In this document: one piece after another, positions 35,213 through 45,800 of the stretch
Numbering within the stretch: the first letter of the stretch is position 1
Layout of the letters: every line of letters begins with the position of its first letter
Origin: Chlorophyllum brunneum
Taxonomy: Eukaryota > Basidiomycota > Agaricomycetes > Agaricales > Agaricaceae
Reading direction: 5' to 3'
NCBI GenBank assembly: GCA_963576785.1
Contig: OY756151.1
Span: 1,364,001 to 1,428,000 of the forward strand
Length of the DNA: 64,000 nucleotides
The notes under the pieces: generated by a model
What the model was told of the DNA's origin: nothing
Databases searched by the model: none
The model's input: the letters and a program-made list of their open reading frames with translations, nothing else
Position numbers and translations under genes: made by a program

Positions 35213-36349
35213 CACAAACGGGGAGCATGAAAGGAAGCTATAGTCTTATGTCACATTACACCCTCTCCTGACCAATGCCGAATTCCCGAAAATCGGAGCC
35301 GAGTCCCACTTTGACAACATATAAAAATTGTTGGGCCCCGCAGCGCGACCTAAGATTTGGTTTGGTTCTGCCTTCGAAACGCCAACTATACATAACACCC
35401 AACCGCCAGCGGGAACCATGTCATAGAATTCTCTTCCCACTTTGCTGAATCTATTAAGATCAGCGATATGTCAGATCACATGGTTGTATGACAGACCGGA
35501 TCAATTTCCACAAGGACCCTTACCCCTGAGACCTGAGTACTGCGGTACTCTCTCCTACACCCTTCTCCAAACCCAACAATCCCACCCAATCAGTCATTCT
35601 ACACCAAACCCCAACTTCCCAAACGAACAAAAGCACACAACCCACTCTAACCAACTCCCAGCGCATTACGCCAATATCGAAAACCACACCCAAGCACTCA
35701 CGTTCCTGAACCTCACTGTCAACAGGGTCAAAAAAATAATAATGACAGTATCCTCTGCCGTACCAATCAAAAAAAGGTCTGGCGAACAACAAAGAAACTC
35801 TTATTGAACACCACCGTAACCTCTATCTTACTCTTTCATTATTATCCACCCAAGGCCTTTTCATCGGTTCCTGACCAAATACTTATCATCTCTCATTACT
35901 CATTCCCCAATCCAGGAACTCATATAACCTCACCCGGCGGCCGCCGGCTACACAATACCATTACCCAAATCCCACATCACCCCCCCCCCCGATTCTCCGA
36001 AAAAAGTCCTTAGGCAATCATTGGTCTGTGGGAGGTCTGAGGCTCACGATTACTTGTAAGACATAAAAAACGAATTAGTTTAAAAGGTCACTTGTTCAAA
36101 GCAACAAAGTAATGTACTATCAAATCCAACCATCTCATCCGCTATCCAGCTCCCTCAGATTTACAACCAACGCCTCCACAATTTTCCACAGGCGTTTACT
36201 TCACGTTAAAAACATTAAAAACCCCGCCATTTTTCATTCAACCAACCATCCCCAACCTACATTTATACATAAAAAAAACAACAAATAAAATAAAATAAAA
36301 TAACCTAAACAAAAAAAAAAAGTGTCCCAATCATTCAAAAAATCAACCA
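35213..36349. other. Intergenic with strong strand asymmetry (G-poor plus strand)
   Basis: Between about 35540 and 36349 the plus strand is mostly A, C and T with very few G; a C run near 35980 and several A runs (36260-36320) occur. No coding frame is convincing. Confidence 0.6.
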
Positions 36350-39300
36350 CTACAACCCCCCCTTCCTCCTATAATGCATCACCAATTCCGAACTCTGCTT
36401 CCACACATACTGTCTCACAGCCACCAAAGTCATCGTCAACGGTAACAACGTCTCGTTACACAATATCTCATACTCTTCTTCATGTTTTATTTGTCCACTA
36501 CCACCACCCGGTGTGGGTGTGGTTGGGGAAGGGGATGTTGTTGATGATGATGATGATGAGATTTTTGTTGTTGTTGTTGTTGGTGGAGGATTAGAATTGG
36601 TTTTCGAATGAGTCAAAGTTCCGTTACCCTCAACCGAAGATCTAATCGAAGGCGCACGCGATCCATTCGTCATTTTATCCAATTTCTCATAAACCTAAAC
36701 CAACAATCAGCACAACCAGTTCCCACAAAAAAGATTCACATACATGCAACGCAATCTTCCTAACCCTCAACTGTCGACTCGCAGTCAACTTACTCTGCTG
36801 CCTACAAAAAAAAATTAGAAAAAACCAATCAACAACCCAAACTCCCCAAAAACTCACGTATTCAACAACTCCGGCAACTGTTCCCCATCCGGATCCCGAT
36901 TCCACGGCATCAACACAAAACTAATCTTCGCCAACGGCACACCCACCGGTACCCTCCCCATCAACAAATACTCCATCAACCACATCGGCATCCTCTCCTC
37001 CAAAACTTGTACATCCATCTGAGTACCACTCCCCGCCACACCTCTATAAATCGTCACAAAACTCGGACTCCCTTCTTCCGAAATAATCAATGTCGTATTA
37101 GACGGCATATGATGTATCGGTCCATCTGTAGAAGTCGGTGGTGTGATATTCCCAGCCATAAGCGCTTGAGCTGGCGTTTTCCCAATTTCAACAGTGGTAG
37201 CAGCCTAATATTTTAATTAAATACAAAAAACAAGAAAAATGGTTCGAAATACTCACTTCGGTAGTAGCATTCTCACTAGCAGCAGCACTAGACGCAACAT
37301 TCCCCAACACAGGTGAATTCGTCACACCATCACTCACAGGTCTCTTCGTCGACGACCTTCCAAGATTCCTCAACCTCCCCATCAACCCACTCGCAGATAA
37401 CGGTCCCTGCGACTCCGATTTCCCCGCTCCTCCAGCACCAGTGGCAGTGTTCGCAGTAGGCGAACTAGGACTCGCCACTGCTGCAGCCGAAGTAGCTTCC
37501 TCACTACTCTGACCCTGCAACGACACCTGTCTCATCCTAGGAGAGAAATGCTCTCCCGGCGTCGCACTCGGCGTCGTCATCACCCCAGTACCACCACCAC
37601 TCCCATCAACCGATTTCGTCCTATGAAAACTCGGCAACGCAGCCAACGCATCATCATTCCCAACCCCATTCCCACCAGGCGACTGCGGTATAACACCCAA
37701 CCCCGTCTGCCCATCCTTCATATTCAACGGAATCAAAGACGCAAGTAGCGGTGACGATCGAGTTGTAGATGTCGGTATGTTGGGTATCACCGCTGGTATC
37801 ATTTTGGATGAACAAATCACAATTTGACTACCAGAATACCGATGTGATTTTCTTGCTGATTCAGGTGATGATGATGCACGTCTACTATGTTGTCCTCCAT
37901 TATTATGTCTTGTACTATCCGTCGAGGCACGTGGTCCAGAAGAAGCTCCCGTCGTTGTCGTAGTCGTACGTCCGATACTCGGCGCCATGAGACCATCATT
38001 ATCACTCAAACTCGAATTTCGACGTTTTGACCGCTGTTCTTCACGTATAAACCCAATAAACAGGTTTCTCAAAACCCATTTGGCAATATTCACTACAAAG
38101 GAGATCAGCGCAAATGAATATAGAAGTAACTAGAGGAAACTCACACTTTGACTCTTCATTAAAATGCTTATCACCCGCGAATCCAACCTCATCCGCATAC
38201 ACCTCTGCCTCAAAACTCCTCTCAGTGATATGCACAACCAGCACACCCGCCTTTGTATCGGTACTACACCACGACTGTATCACCGCCTCGCCCTCAATCC
38301 TCTCTCTCACAACCTCCAGCGCCTCTCTCGGACTCCTATCCTTCTCTCTATCACCTCCTTCATCACCCTCATCACCTCCTTTTCCACCGCCCGTACTATT
38401 ATTACCCCTGATACTCCCAGTAAGACTCCCACCATGACTCGCAGCATACACATCCTCCCTCCCAAACCTTCCTTTACACAACCCTCGAACAATATCCCAT
38501 ACCCAAACCTCCCCAGACGTATCAACAGTCAACGCATGGATCCTATCATTCAAAATAACACTCCTCACAAGTCCATGATCACCCAATATAACATTATCAG
38601 GATCCGATACAAGCGGTACAGCATCCGCTGCAAGTTCACGTTCTTCATACCTCGCACGAGCAGTACTCGTATGTGGAATCGTAAACGTATCTTCCGTGCG
38701 TGAAGCATGCAGCGGACCCGGGATTGAATTCGATTGGTGTAAAGGGGGTGGTTGCTGCGTAGGATGCGACTGTGAGTGTTGATGTGCTAAGAAACCTTGT
38801 GGTGACCGCATCACATACGCAGCCGCGCGGGGAACGGACATGACAGACGCGGCAGAATACAACGTTGCAACTTCCGGATCTCTGGACCTCGAGGAATGGA
38901 ATGAGGTAAAAGGATCATTAGGCGAAACAAGTTTCACAAGGCTATCCATGGGTATCCCACACAGTTTATCGCCCTGTTCAAAATTATGATGTTGTGTAAT
39001 ATGGTCGGATGATATAGACGTCATTGAAGGGGCAAAAGAGGCTCTGGGACTCAAATTCGTTCGAGGTGGTGTCGTTTCGTAAGTGAGATCGCCACTGTTT
39101 ATGCGTTTTTTCAGAGTGGGTGATTCGGTAAAGGGTATGCGCTCGCCATCGAGATCGGTGAGAATGGGTGGAGGAGGTCGGGTAGCACGTCGTTGGGGTA
39201 TATGCCATCTCCTAATACTTGAAGTCCCTGATGCGGTCCATAATAGATTATCATCCATTGCGACGATTTTATTGACACCTTCCGAAGCCGATCGTCCTTG

Positions 39301-40829
39301 TTCGTTCGAGTCCTGGCAAAGGACTATACATTCGCCCTCTGACACATCGGAGCAATCTTCAACGTCCACGCGACATACAAGCCCAGATCGATCCCCGGAG
39401 TAGAAGATCTCAAGAGAGGGATGGGTGGAGAACAAGGACCAAACCGAATCGGTGTGGTGGGTGAACGTATGGAGACATCTTTGTGATGATAACGACCAAA
39501 GTTTGACAGAAGCTGCACTCCACATCAATACGCTTGTTCCAAACAAAGTCATGAACAGAACCCACCATCGGCCGAGCCCGTTAGCAGCTGTACAGGACAA
39601 AGCCCATCAGTGATTGCATTTAGAAAATGTATTAACATACGTATTTCGCGTCTTCTGATATCAAAATAGCTCTGATATTGTCGGTATGTCCGACCAACTT
39701 TCCTACATTGGGAATTCAGTCGAGAATTTCAGGGACAAAGGCACAAAGAAATAGGTTACCTGTCCGTTTCCCAGATCGTGGATCCCACAACCGAATAACA
39801 CGTTCCGGAGAGCCAGAAGCAATAGTCCGACCATAAGGGTCACAAGCAAGGGCATATACCGACGATTTTGGGGCGGTGGCGTCTGGTGGGTTGAGGGTAA
39901 CGACTGCTTGCTTTGCAGACGAGGTATTGAGGTCCCAGAGCTTGACGGTACGATCGAAAGAGCCCGAGGCGACCCAGTTCTGCTCGCGACTATGAATACA
40001 TTAAAGGCGGTGACGCAGGAGAGGACAAGACGACCGCACCAGTACGTGAGGCAACGGACATAATCATTATGGGAGCCTATTTTAATCGGATCTGAATTGG
40101 TGGGGGAGTGTGGATTCCACGCCTTTACGGTCCCGTCTGAAGACGCGGAGACAACGGTCTGATTGTAATTACACAGGGCAATATCATTCACCCAATCCGA
40201 ATGGGCCTCGGCACGTTGACGAAAGTGACTAAACTGTGTTTTGGTAAAGACGTGCGGCAACTATGAGGAATAGAAAGACGCACCAAGCCAGGCCTGAATG
40301 CAGTGATATCCGACTCCCATTTTTGTTCAAAAGGAATCTCAGCGGATCTTTGAGGAGTCCGTTGACGACGATAATTGACGTCTCCAAGGATATCTCCATC
40401 ACTCGCCATCCGATCTTCATCCTCCCCCTCCTCCTCAATCACATCATCCGCCCATCCAGTCAACACCTCCCATTTTCTCCACGCGCTCTTTCCCCTCCCA
40501 TATGCGCGTTTCTTCATCACAATGCCCAGGTCCCATGAGATGATGAGCCCATCTCGCCCACCGGTGTAGAGTATCCCCTCTGGACACGATTTGCCAACGA
40601 GCTGGGTGGACGTATCAAGGGCCAAGGACGCCACGCCCAGTCTATGCCTCGGATGGCGCGAAGAGTGATGTGGACAGGGTTCTGATGTATCATTCTGGCC
40701 TACCACTGGTGTGAGAAGGGGGCCAGTCATGCCGAGACGGGGAGTGCCATGGGGTGGAAGGTGAAGGCGGGGGACAGCGTCAGTGGGGGGAGGAAGAACA
40801 TAGGAGACTCTGCGCTTTGGATGAGCCAT
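36350..40829 (-). CDS. WDR48: WD40-repeat protein of the WDR48/UAF1 (Bun107/Duf1) family
   Basis: Ten exons close in frame to 1151 residues: 40829-40284, 40233-40046, 39989-39760, 39702-39641, 39587-39566, 39512-38145, 38092-37257, 37204-36858, 36801-36744 and 36694-36350. The N-terminal half is a WD40 propeller: [24 protein letters not shown]...[56 protein letters not shown] and [14 protein letters not shown]. The C-terminus has the UAF1 tail (LPELLN, then [15 protein letters not shown], and [13 protein letters not shown]...VWKQ). UAF1 binds and activates deubiquitinases (USP1/12/46; Ubp9 in fission yeast). Compared with animal WDR48 (about 680 residues) this one is enlarged by Ser/Thr/Gly-rich disordered insertions in exons 6 and 7 and trinucleotide-repeat-coded Thr/Ser runs in exon 10. 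Exon 5 is only 22 bases. Confidence 0.9.
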
Positions 40830-41231
40830 GGAGATAGCATTGAGGGGTGGCTGGCAGTGGTTGGGAGTGGTTATAGTGATTGAGTGTGCCTGGCAAACAC
40901 GCGCTTATTCCGGTCCCTTCGTGGGAAAGTGCATACATCTACCGCTTACGACACCGCTGCTTGCAGGTCCTCGCGCTGCAGAAGCAGCTCAACTGTGTAG
41001 TACTCCCGAGCCAGCACCAGTATAGTACCACAGCCTGTACCCCGGAGCTGAAATTAGTATACAACATACAATGGATCCGCAAGTAAGGGTTAGTAGCTAG
41101 TCCATACCAATAACTTAAGCCCGAGCTACACTGATATACATGTAAATCTCCACTACACATTGCCCTACAGAAAGCGTCAATATTCCGATACCATACAAAA
41201 ACCAAATATATAAATCCCCACCAAACAGCGT
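40830..41231. other. Intergenic, no gene seen
   Basis: Upstream region of the WDR48-like gene and 3' flank of the next gene. Short frames only. Confidence 0.5.
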
Positions 41232-41648
41232 CTAAAGCACATCCCATTCAACAAAATCCTCAACACCCACACCCGAACTAGAACTCGCAGCCGGAACATA
41301 ATTCCTCACCACAACCGCAATAGCAGAAGCAAGTTCTCTCGACGGTACTCCAAGAACTTTTGCAAGATCATTAATCTTGTCTTCAATCGAATCCGTTTCT
41401 GTAGTAGGATTCCGATTACCACTCCCCCACCAATCACCACCACTGTGCGTCTTGTATTGCAAAATACGATAAGAGTAATACGCTCCAAGACAAACCGTCA
41501 ACGCCAACAAGATATAAAGCAGACGACTGAGTCGAGTCGAAATGAGAGGAGGCGATACAGGACGTAAAGCTCGTTTTTTGGTTCCTGAGGAAGTGGTGTG
41601 AATCGCGAATTCTGGTCTTGATTGAGATTTGTTGTTGCGGGAAGTCAT
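41232..41648 (-). CDS. Small single-pass membrane protein, unknown
   Basis: A single-exon frame of 138 codons. A basic N-terminus (residues 1-42) precedes one clear membrane helix at about 43-62 (RLLYILLALTVCLGAYYSY). The rest is polar, ending in a Ser/Val-rich segment and an acidic tail. The layout suggests a type II or tail-out anchor in an internal membrane, but no family is recognised. The ATG at 41648 is the first in frame. Confidence 0.5.
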   Translation of the reverse strand: MTSRNNKSQSRPEFAIHTTSSGTKKRALRPVSPPLISTRLSRLLYILLALTVCLGAYYSYRILQYKTHSGGDWWGSGNRNPTTETDSIEDKINDLAKVLGVPSRELASAIAVVVRNYVPAASSSSGVGVEDFVEWDVL

Positions 41649-42261
41649 GGTGTGTAGATGGTATAGATTTCAAAGTGGTCAAGTTTATATGAATGGGTTT
41701 GCCAGGATGATGACACGTAGATTACATACACGCCTTGGACTAATGGAGAAGTACTGGGATGAAAAGACGTCATGGTATGACAACAAGCTACAAAAATAAT
41801 TTTCTCCAATGAGCTCGATTCCGAATGCTTGATGGGGTGCTTCTCTCACCTACTAAGTCTGTTGACATTAAAATCAACACCACTTCCGTCAACAGAACCC
41901 TCCAATCTCGCCAAATTCGTATGTCGTGTTTCTAAGGGTTAATCGAGGAGTTGGAGTTCGATGGTACCATACGAAATGTGATGGAGTATTTGTCGCTGTG
42001 GAGTTATGGCTCCTCCAGCGACCCTCGTGACTTTATGAAGAGAAGGATAGGTTTGGATAACAGGGGATAATCCCCAAATGCTCTTGTCAATAATATCTCA
42101 GTGAAAGTGCTGCTCTCCATTTGTTTTATATGAGGGGTTCTCCCTAATTAGATAGAAAGTCCAACTTTGTGTCCTCATACCACCAATATTCTCAGTCAAA
42201 CCCGGTCGCATTCCAAGTATAAATTCCAAAGTCCAAGTCACATATAAGCTTTATCCTCTAC
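41649..42261. other. Intergenic, no gene seen
   Basis: No coding signal on either strand. Confidence 0.5.
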
Positions 42262-43462
42262 CTAAAGACAAGTCAAAATCGACTTCAACTCATTAAAAAC
42301 AACTCTCTGCGCATGAGCAGGCGCATCCAATTTAGAAGTCGCATCAAACACGCTAACAGTCACAAAACACCCCGACCTCGAAACAGTCGTCTCATCCGGA
42401 AGATTCCTCGTCCCACATCTCGGTGTATCAACACCCGCAGTACTATTAACCAACCTCGTCGCAATCCATTGGAAATTATCCGGATCATTATCACAATTAC
42501 TTGTGGCGCTGAAATTGATGTTGATACTGAAACCGTGTGGTTCCCTGATTTTGCGGTGACCGCGTGGAAGGTAGACAGAGAGGAATTTGAGAATGAGGGA
42601 GGTGTAGATGTTAGCGTTGATGGTGGATGCGGCATCGGGATCGGTTGTGAGGGTAGTGTAGGAGACACTGGAGGCGGAGGCACCTGAGAAAGCGAAGGAA
42701 GGAATACCTTCTTTAACGGCTTCGCCGGCGGCGCCACTGACATATTTTTATATGTGAGTTCACGAGGGAAGAAGAGACTTGGTATAGTAGATATATGACT
42801 TACACAGTACCTGAACCCCTAATGCCACCCAGATTATCTGAAGAGAGAATACATATCAATATTCGGTTGTTACAAGAAACGAGACGTACTGCCGACATTA
42901 GAACCACTGATGACAAAGTCAGGCTTGGTACCCCAAAGGGCTTCAGAAAAGTTTTGGATGCCGAGCTGAACAGCGTCAACACTAACATAGAATGAGGTTA
43001 TTCAGGTAATGTGCACATATTCAGAACAAATAAGCTTACGGGAATGCATTGACATAGTGGATGTTGGCTGTTGTAAAACAATGAAATCACGAACCACTAT
43101 ATTAGCGATCAGGATACGTACGATCGTCAGGGTCGGTACCAGTAGGGGGTGAACCAGCAGGACAGGTGTCAAATTGGCAAGGATCAGTCAAAGGAACAGG
43201 TGTCGTCGTGCTTGCACCAGAACCAGACTTGTTAATGGCAGGTGCAGAAAGAATGACCTAGATATATAGCAGTAAGTATCCTGGGAGTTGCGAGACTCGA
43301 AGAGTCGTTGATCACCTCGAAGCCTGCGGCTTTCAGCTGATTGTACTCGTCACGGAGTTGAGCAACTGCCCAACCATCATCGTTGGTGAGCACTATTTTT
43401 CGCGCAGCAGTCCCTGCGACTAATGTTGAGATAGAGAGAATCTTGGCAAAGGAAGTCTTCAT
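42262..43462 (-). CDS. Secreted SurE-like phosphatase/5'-nucleotidase
   Basis: Six exons, 43462-43316, 43257-43122, 43067-43040, 42981-42890, 42837-42804 and 42736-42262, give 303 residues. Residues 1-20 are a signal peptide (FAKILSISTLVAGTAA). KIVLTNDDGWA is the SurE metal-binding start (adjacent Asp residues). VILSAPAINKSGSG follows, and PDFVISGSNVGNN carries the conserved SGxNxG nucleotide/metal site. SGTVGAAGEA and IPSFAFSG complete the core. SurE enzymes dephosphorylate nucleotides and other phosphomonoesters with a divalent metal. Fungal secreted members are usually annotated acid phosphatases. Paired Cys residues in the C-terminal third suggest disulfides in an exported protein. Exons 3 and 5 are only 28 and 34 bases. 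Confidence 0.88.
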
Positions 43463-43519
43463 TGTGAATGGGTTGTGAGTGTTTGAAACTAAGGGGTTAG
43501 CCGCTCTCCTCTGGTCCGC

Positions 43520-43525
43520 TTTATA
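43520..43525 (-). promoter_or_regulatory. TATA-like element of the SurE-like gene
   Basis: TATAAA on the minus strand, 58 bases upstream of the ATG at 43462. Confidence 0.5.
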
Positions 43526-44868
43526 TCGGGATCCCGAAAGGGTCCAACCAGAACGTGTGCCAAGTGTCCGCGCAAAAGCCCTTCAGTATGGGAGTATTCT
43601 CATGAAAACAAACACTGAAAACTCAAGTTTCTCTTCCTCGTCAGGTACAGTCGACGGAGGCCACCACCAGCTAGGTTTAAGCACACGAGCACATGGGCCA
43701 GAGAAGCCCTCTGCGCATTCTTGTGGGATTTCTGACCGGAAAATACTCGATCCCCGCACCAATTCGCACACGTCTTTCGTATAAGCTGTGTCGCCGGCGA
43801 AGTGGAAGCTTGCTGATCCACCCCAGCTCCAAGAGCCTCCAACGTGGGTGGGTACCATACCGTGCCTTGATCAATTCGCCAGCGTTTCGATTGGCACGAA
43901 GTATAAACGTGCAAGGAAGGGACAAGAACTCAGTGCCTTGTTGAGGTAATGAGAGTGAAATATAACAAGTGGTAAATTTACCCGATTTGGGTAGTGTATA
44001 CGGGTCAAACGGATCTTAGTTTCGTCAAGCCGGGCATTCTAGTAACGGCCCTACTCGACTTTAGGAAGCTCCTGCTAGAGGAAGCTGAGGAACTTTTTAA
44101 CACCACCATTGGTCATTGGCAGGGGTTGTAGAGGATAACCGAAGGTTCGATAGTATCCTATGCGGAGTGCTCGGAGGTGAGGTCGGCTGGGCAGCGGGTG
44201 CCTGGGGCAAGGAAGACTAACTGCTTCACAGCACCGACATGCGTATCCTTGGGCTATTTCCTGACATGAGCAGTTTGAGGCGAAGAATGTAGCGTACCAC
44301 AGATATGGGCTTGTATGCTTTTGTTTCACGAAAGTAGATGCCTTGGACGAATTAGGTCCTTCGTCACTAGTACAAGTACAGTACACACCGTGCGGCAGCA
44401 GTAGAGAACACGTGCCAGTTTCGCACATGCCTTTCTTCGCGAAAGATCGAGCTGTCGGTGTGTCCCACAGCGTCTCCATCTGTTGCTCAATTTCGAAAAT
44501 CTGGCCTGATAAAGTAATCCAACATATGTTCAAGTTAGAAGTAACAGAGAATTCAGGTTGACGAGTTCCGGCGATGTTGAAGGCATAACAGTTTTTGATC
44601 ATTAGTTTCGGGCCGTGTAGAAAACCCCTGCGGTCGCGCATTCGTTGCTGCGAAGCGGCCAAGACAAGACAAGTTATTTGGATGTAGCATTGTCAGTCAG
44701 ACGGTTGAGTTGGGCAGACATTGATGACGAGTTGACGTGATAACAGAAATGGGCACGCAGGTCAGGCTCCGTGCACGTGATTGGACCCTAACCCGGGAAC
44801 GATGCGGGTAGCTCATGATTGACACTTGTCCTCCGGTTTCCGAATTCCACTCCTCGCCATCACACACG
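43526..44868. other. Divergent intergenic region with one doubtful Cys-rich ORF
   Basis: A minus-strand frame 44641-44075 (about 188 codons from the first ATG) has 15 or so Cys residues (CETGTCS, CTCTSDEG, CRCCEAV) but no signal peptide, no domain I recognise and no splice support. I would not call it a gene. The region also holds the promoters of the SurE-like gene and SDH4. Confidence 0.35.
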
Positions 44869-45602
44869 ATGTCGAGCCTTATACTCCGCTCACACCTCCC
44901 CAGAGCTCTTGCTCGTCGCGCAGCTCTCACTACTGCTCTCCAGAGTATGTTAATCTCGCAACAATTCACATCAAATACCCAACTAACCTCGCTCCAGCTC
45001 GTTCAACCAGCGATGCCTCCGAATTCAAGTATATCCCAGGAGGACGTGAGTGTGATCCAATATTTTTCGTGACATGAAAGTCATATTGAACTGAATGACA
45101 GCTATCTACAAAGGCACAGCGAACGATCCAACAACATTCCCTCCACCCTCACGCACCCATGGTTCCTACCACTGGGCCTTCGAGCGCCTAGTCTCCGCTG
45201 GTCTCGTCCCTCTCACCGTCGCTGCTTTCGTAACCAGTACCACCGCCTACCCAATCTTCGACGGTATCCTCGGAGTTAGTCTAGTCGTCCATTCTCACAT
45301 CGGCGTAAGTCCGCACCCCGTCCCGCTTCATTGTCGCCCGCTCTAGAACTGAACAACGGATTCCTCATTAGTTTGATTCCATGCTTGTGGATTATCTCCA
45401 CCCTCGCAAATTCCCTGTTCTCGGTAGAGTTGCAACATGGACACTCCGTGCTGCTACCGTTGGAACTCTTGTTGGCATTTATCAGTTCAACACCAACGAT
45501 ATTGGTATGTTAGACTCGGGATTTTTGTATCGTTGCCTTTGCTGAGACGTTGTTCCTATTCTAGGCCTCACTGAGCTTATCGCGAAAGTTTGGATCGCAT
45601 AA
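44869..45602 (+). CDS. SDH4: Succinate dehydrogenase membrane anchor subunit (CybS)
   Basis: Five exons, 44869-44944, 44998-45045, 45102-45304, 45372-45504 and 45565-45602, give 165 residues. It anchors complex II in the inner mitochondrial membrane and contributes to the haem and ubiquinone sites. The N-terminal 35 residues are Arg/Ala/Ser-rich with no acidic residue, a matrix-targeting presequence. Then SYHWAFERLVSAGLVPL begins helix 1, and helix 2 ends in VVHSHIG-FDSMLVDY, with His105/His107 near the haem and Asp116-Tyr117 at the quinone site. Helix 3 is ATWTLRAATVGTLVGIYQFN. The last exon (13 codons including the stop) exists a second time at 48559-48596, next to an ARH1 relic. Confidence 0.93.
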
Positions 45603-45800
45603 AATGGGCTAGGGATCGGGACGCTGGGGTTTACTTTTTAGAATCACGTTCACGTAACTTTTGTGACTACCAGCTTTCTCCCAACTTTCTCGTGTGCAAC
45701 AAGTTCTTCTGACTATGGTCCTGGGTAACATATGTATTGGAGGTTACAGGTTAAACCAAGCTGCATCTTAATCCATTAAATCCTAAGCGTGCCAGTCCTA

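Noticed and set aside
40234..40283. A possible 23-base intron in the WDR48-like gene (acceptor TCATAG at 40261)
   Set aside because: Too short for splicing; the next acceptor (ACACAG, 50-base intron) keeps the frame and the WD repeat.
44075..44641. Cys-rich ORF that could be a small secreted protein
   Set aside because: No signal peptide, no splice support and no domain; base composition is not different from the surrounding intergenic DNA.
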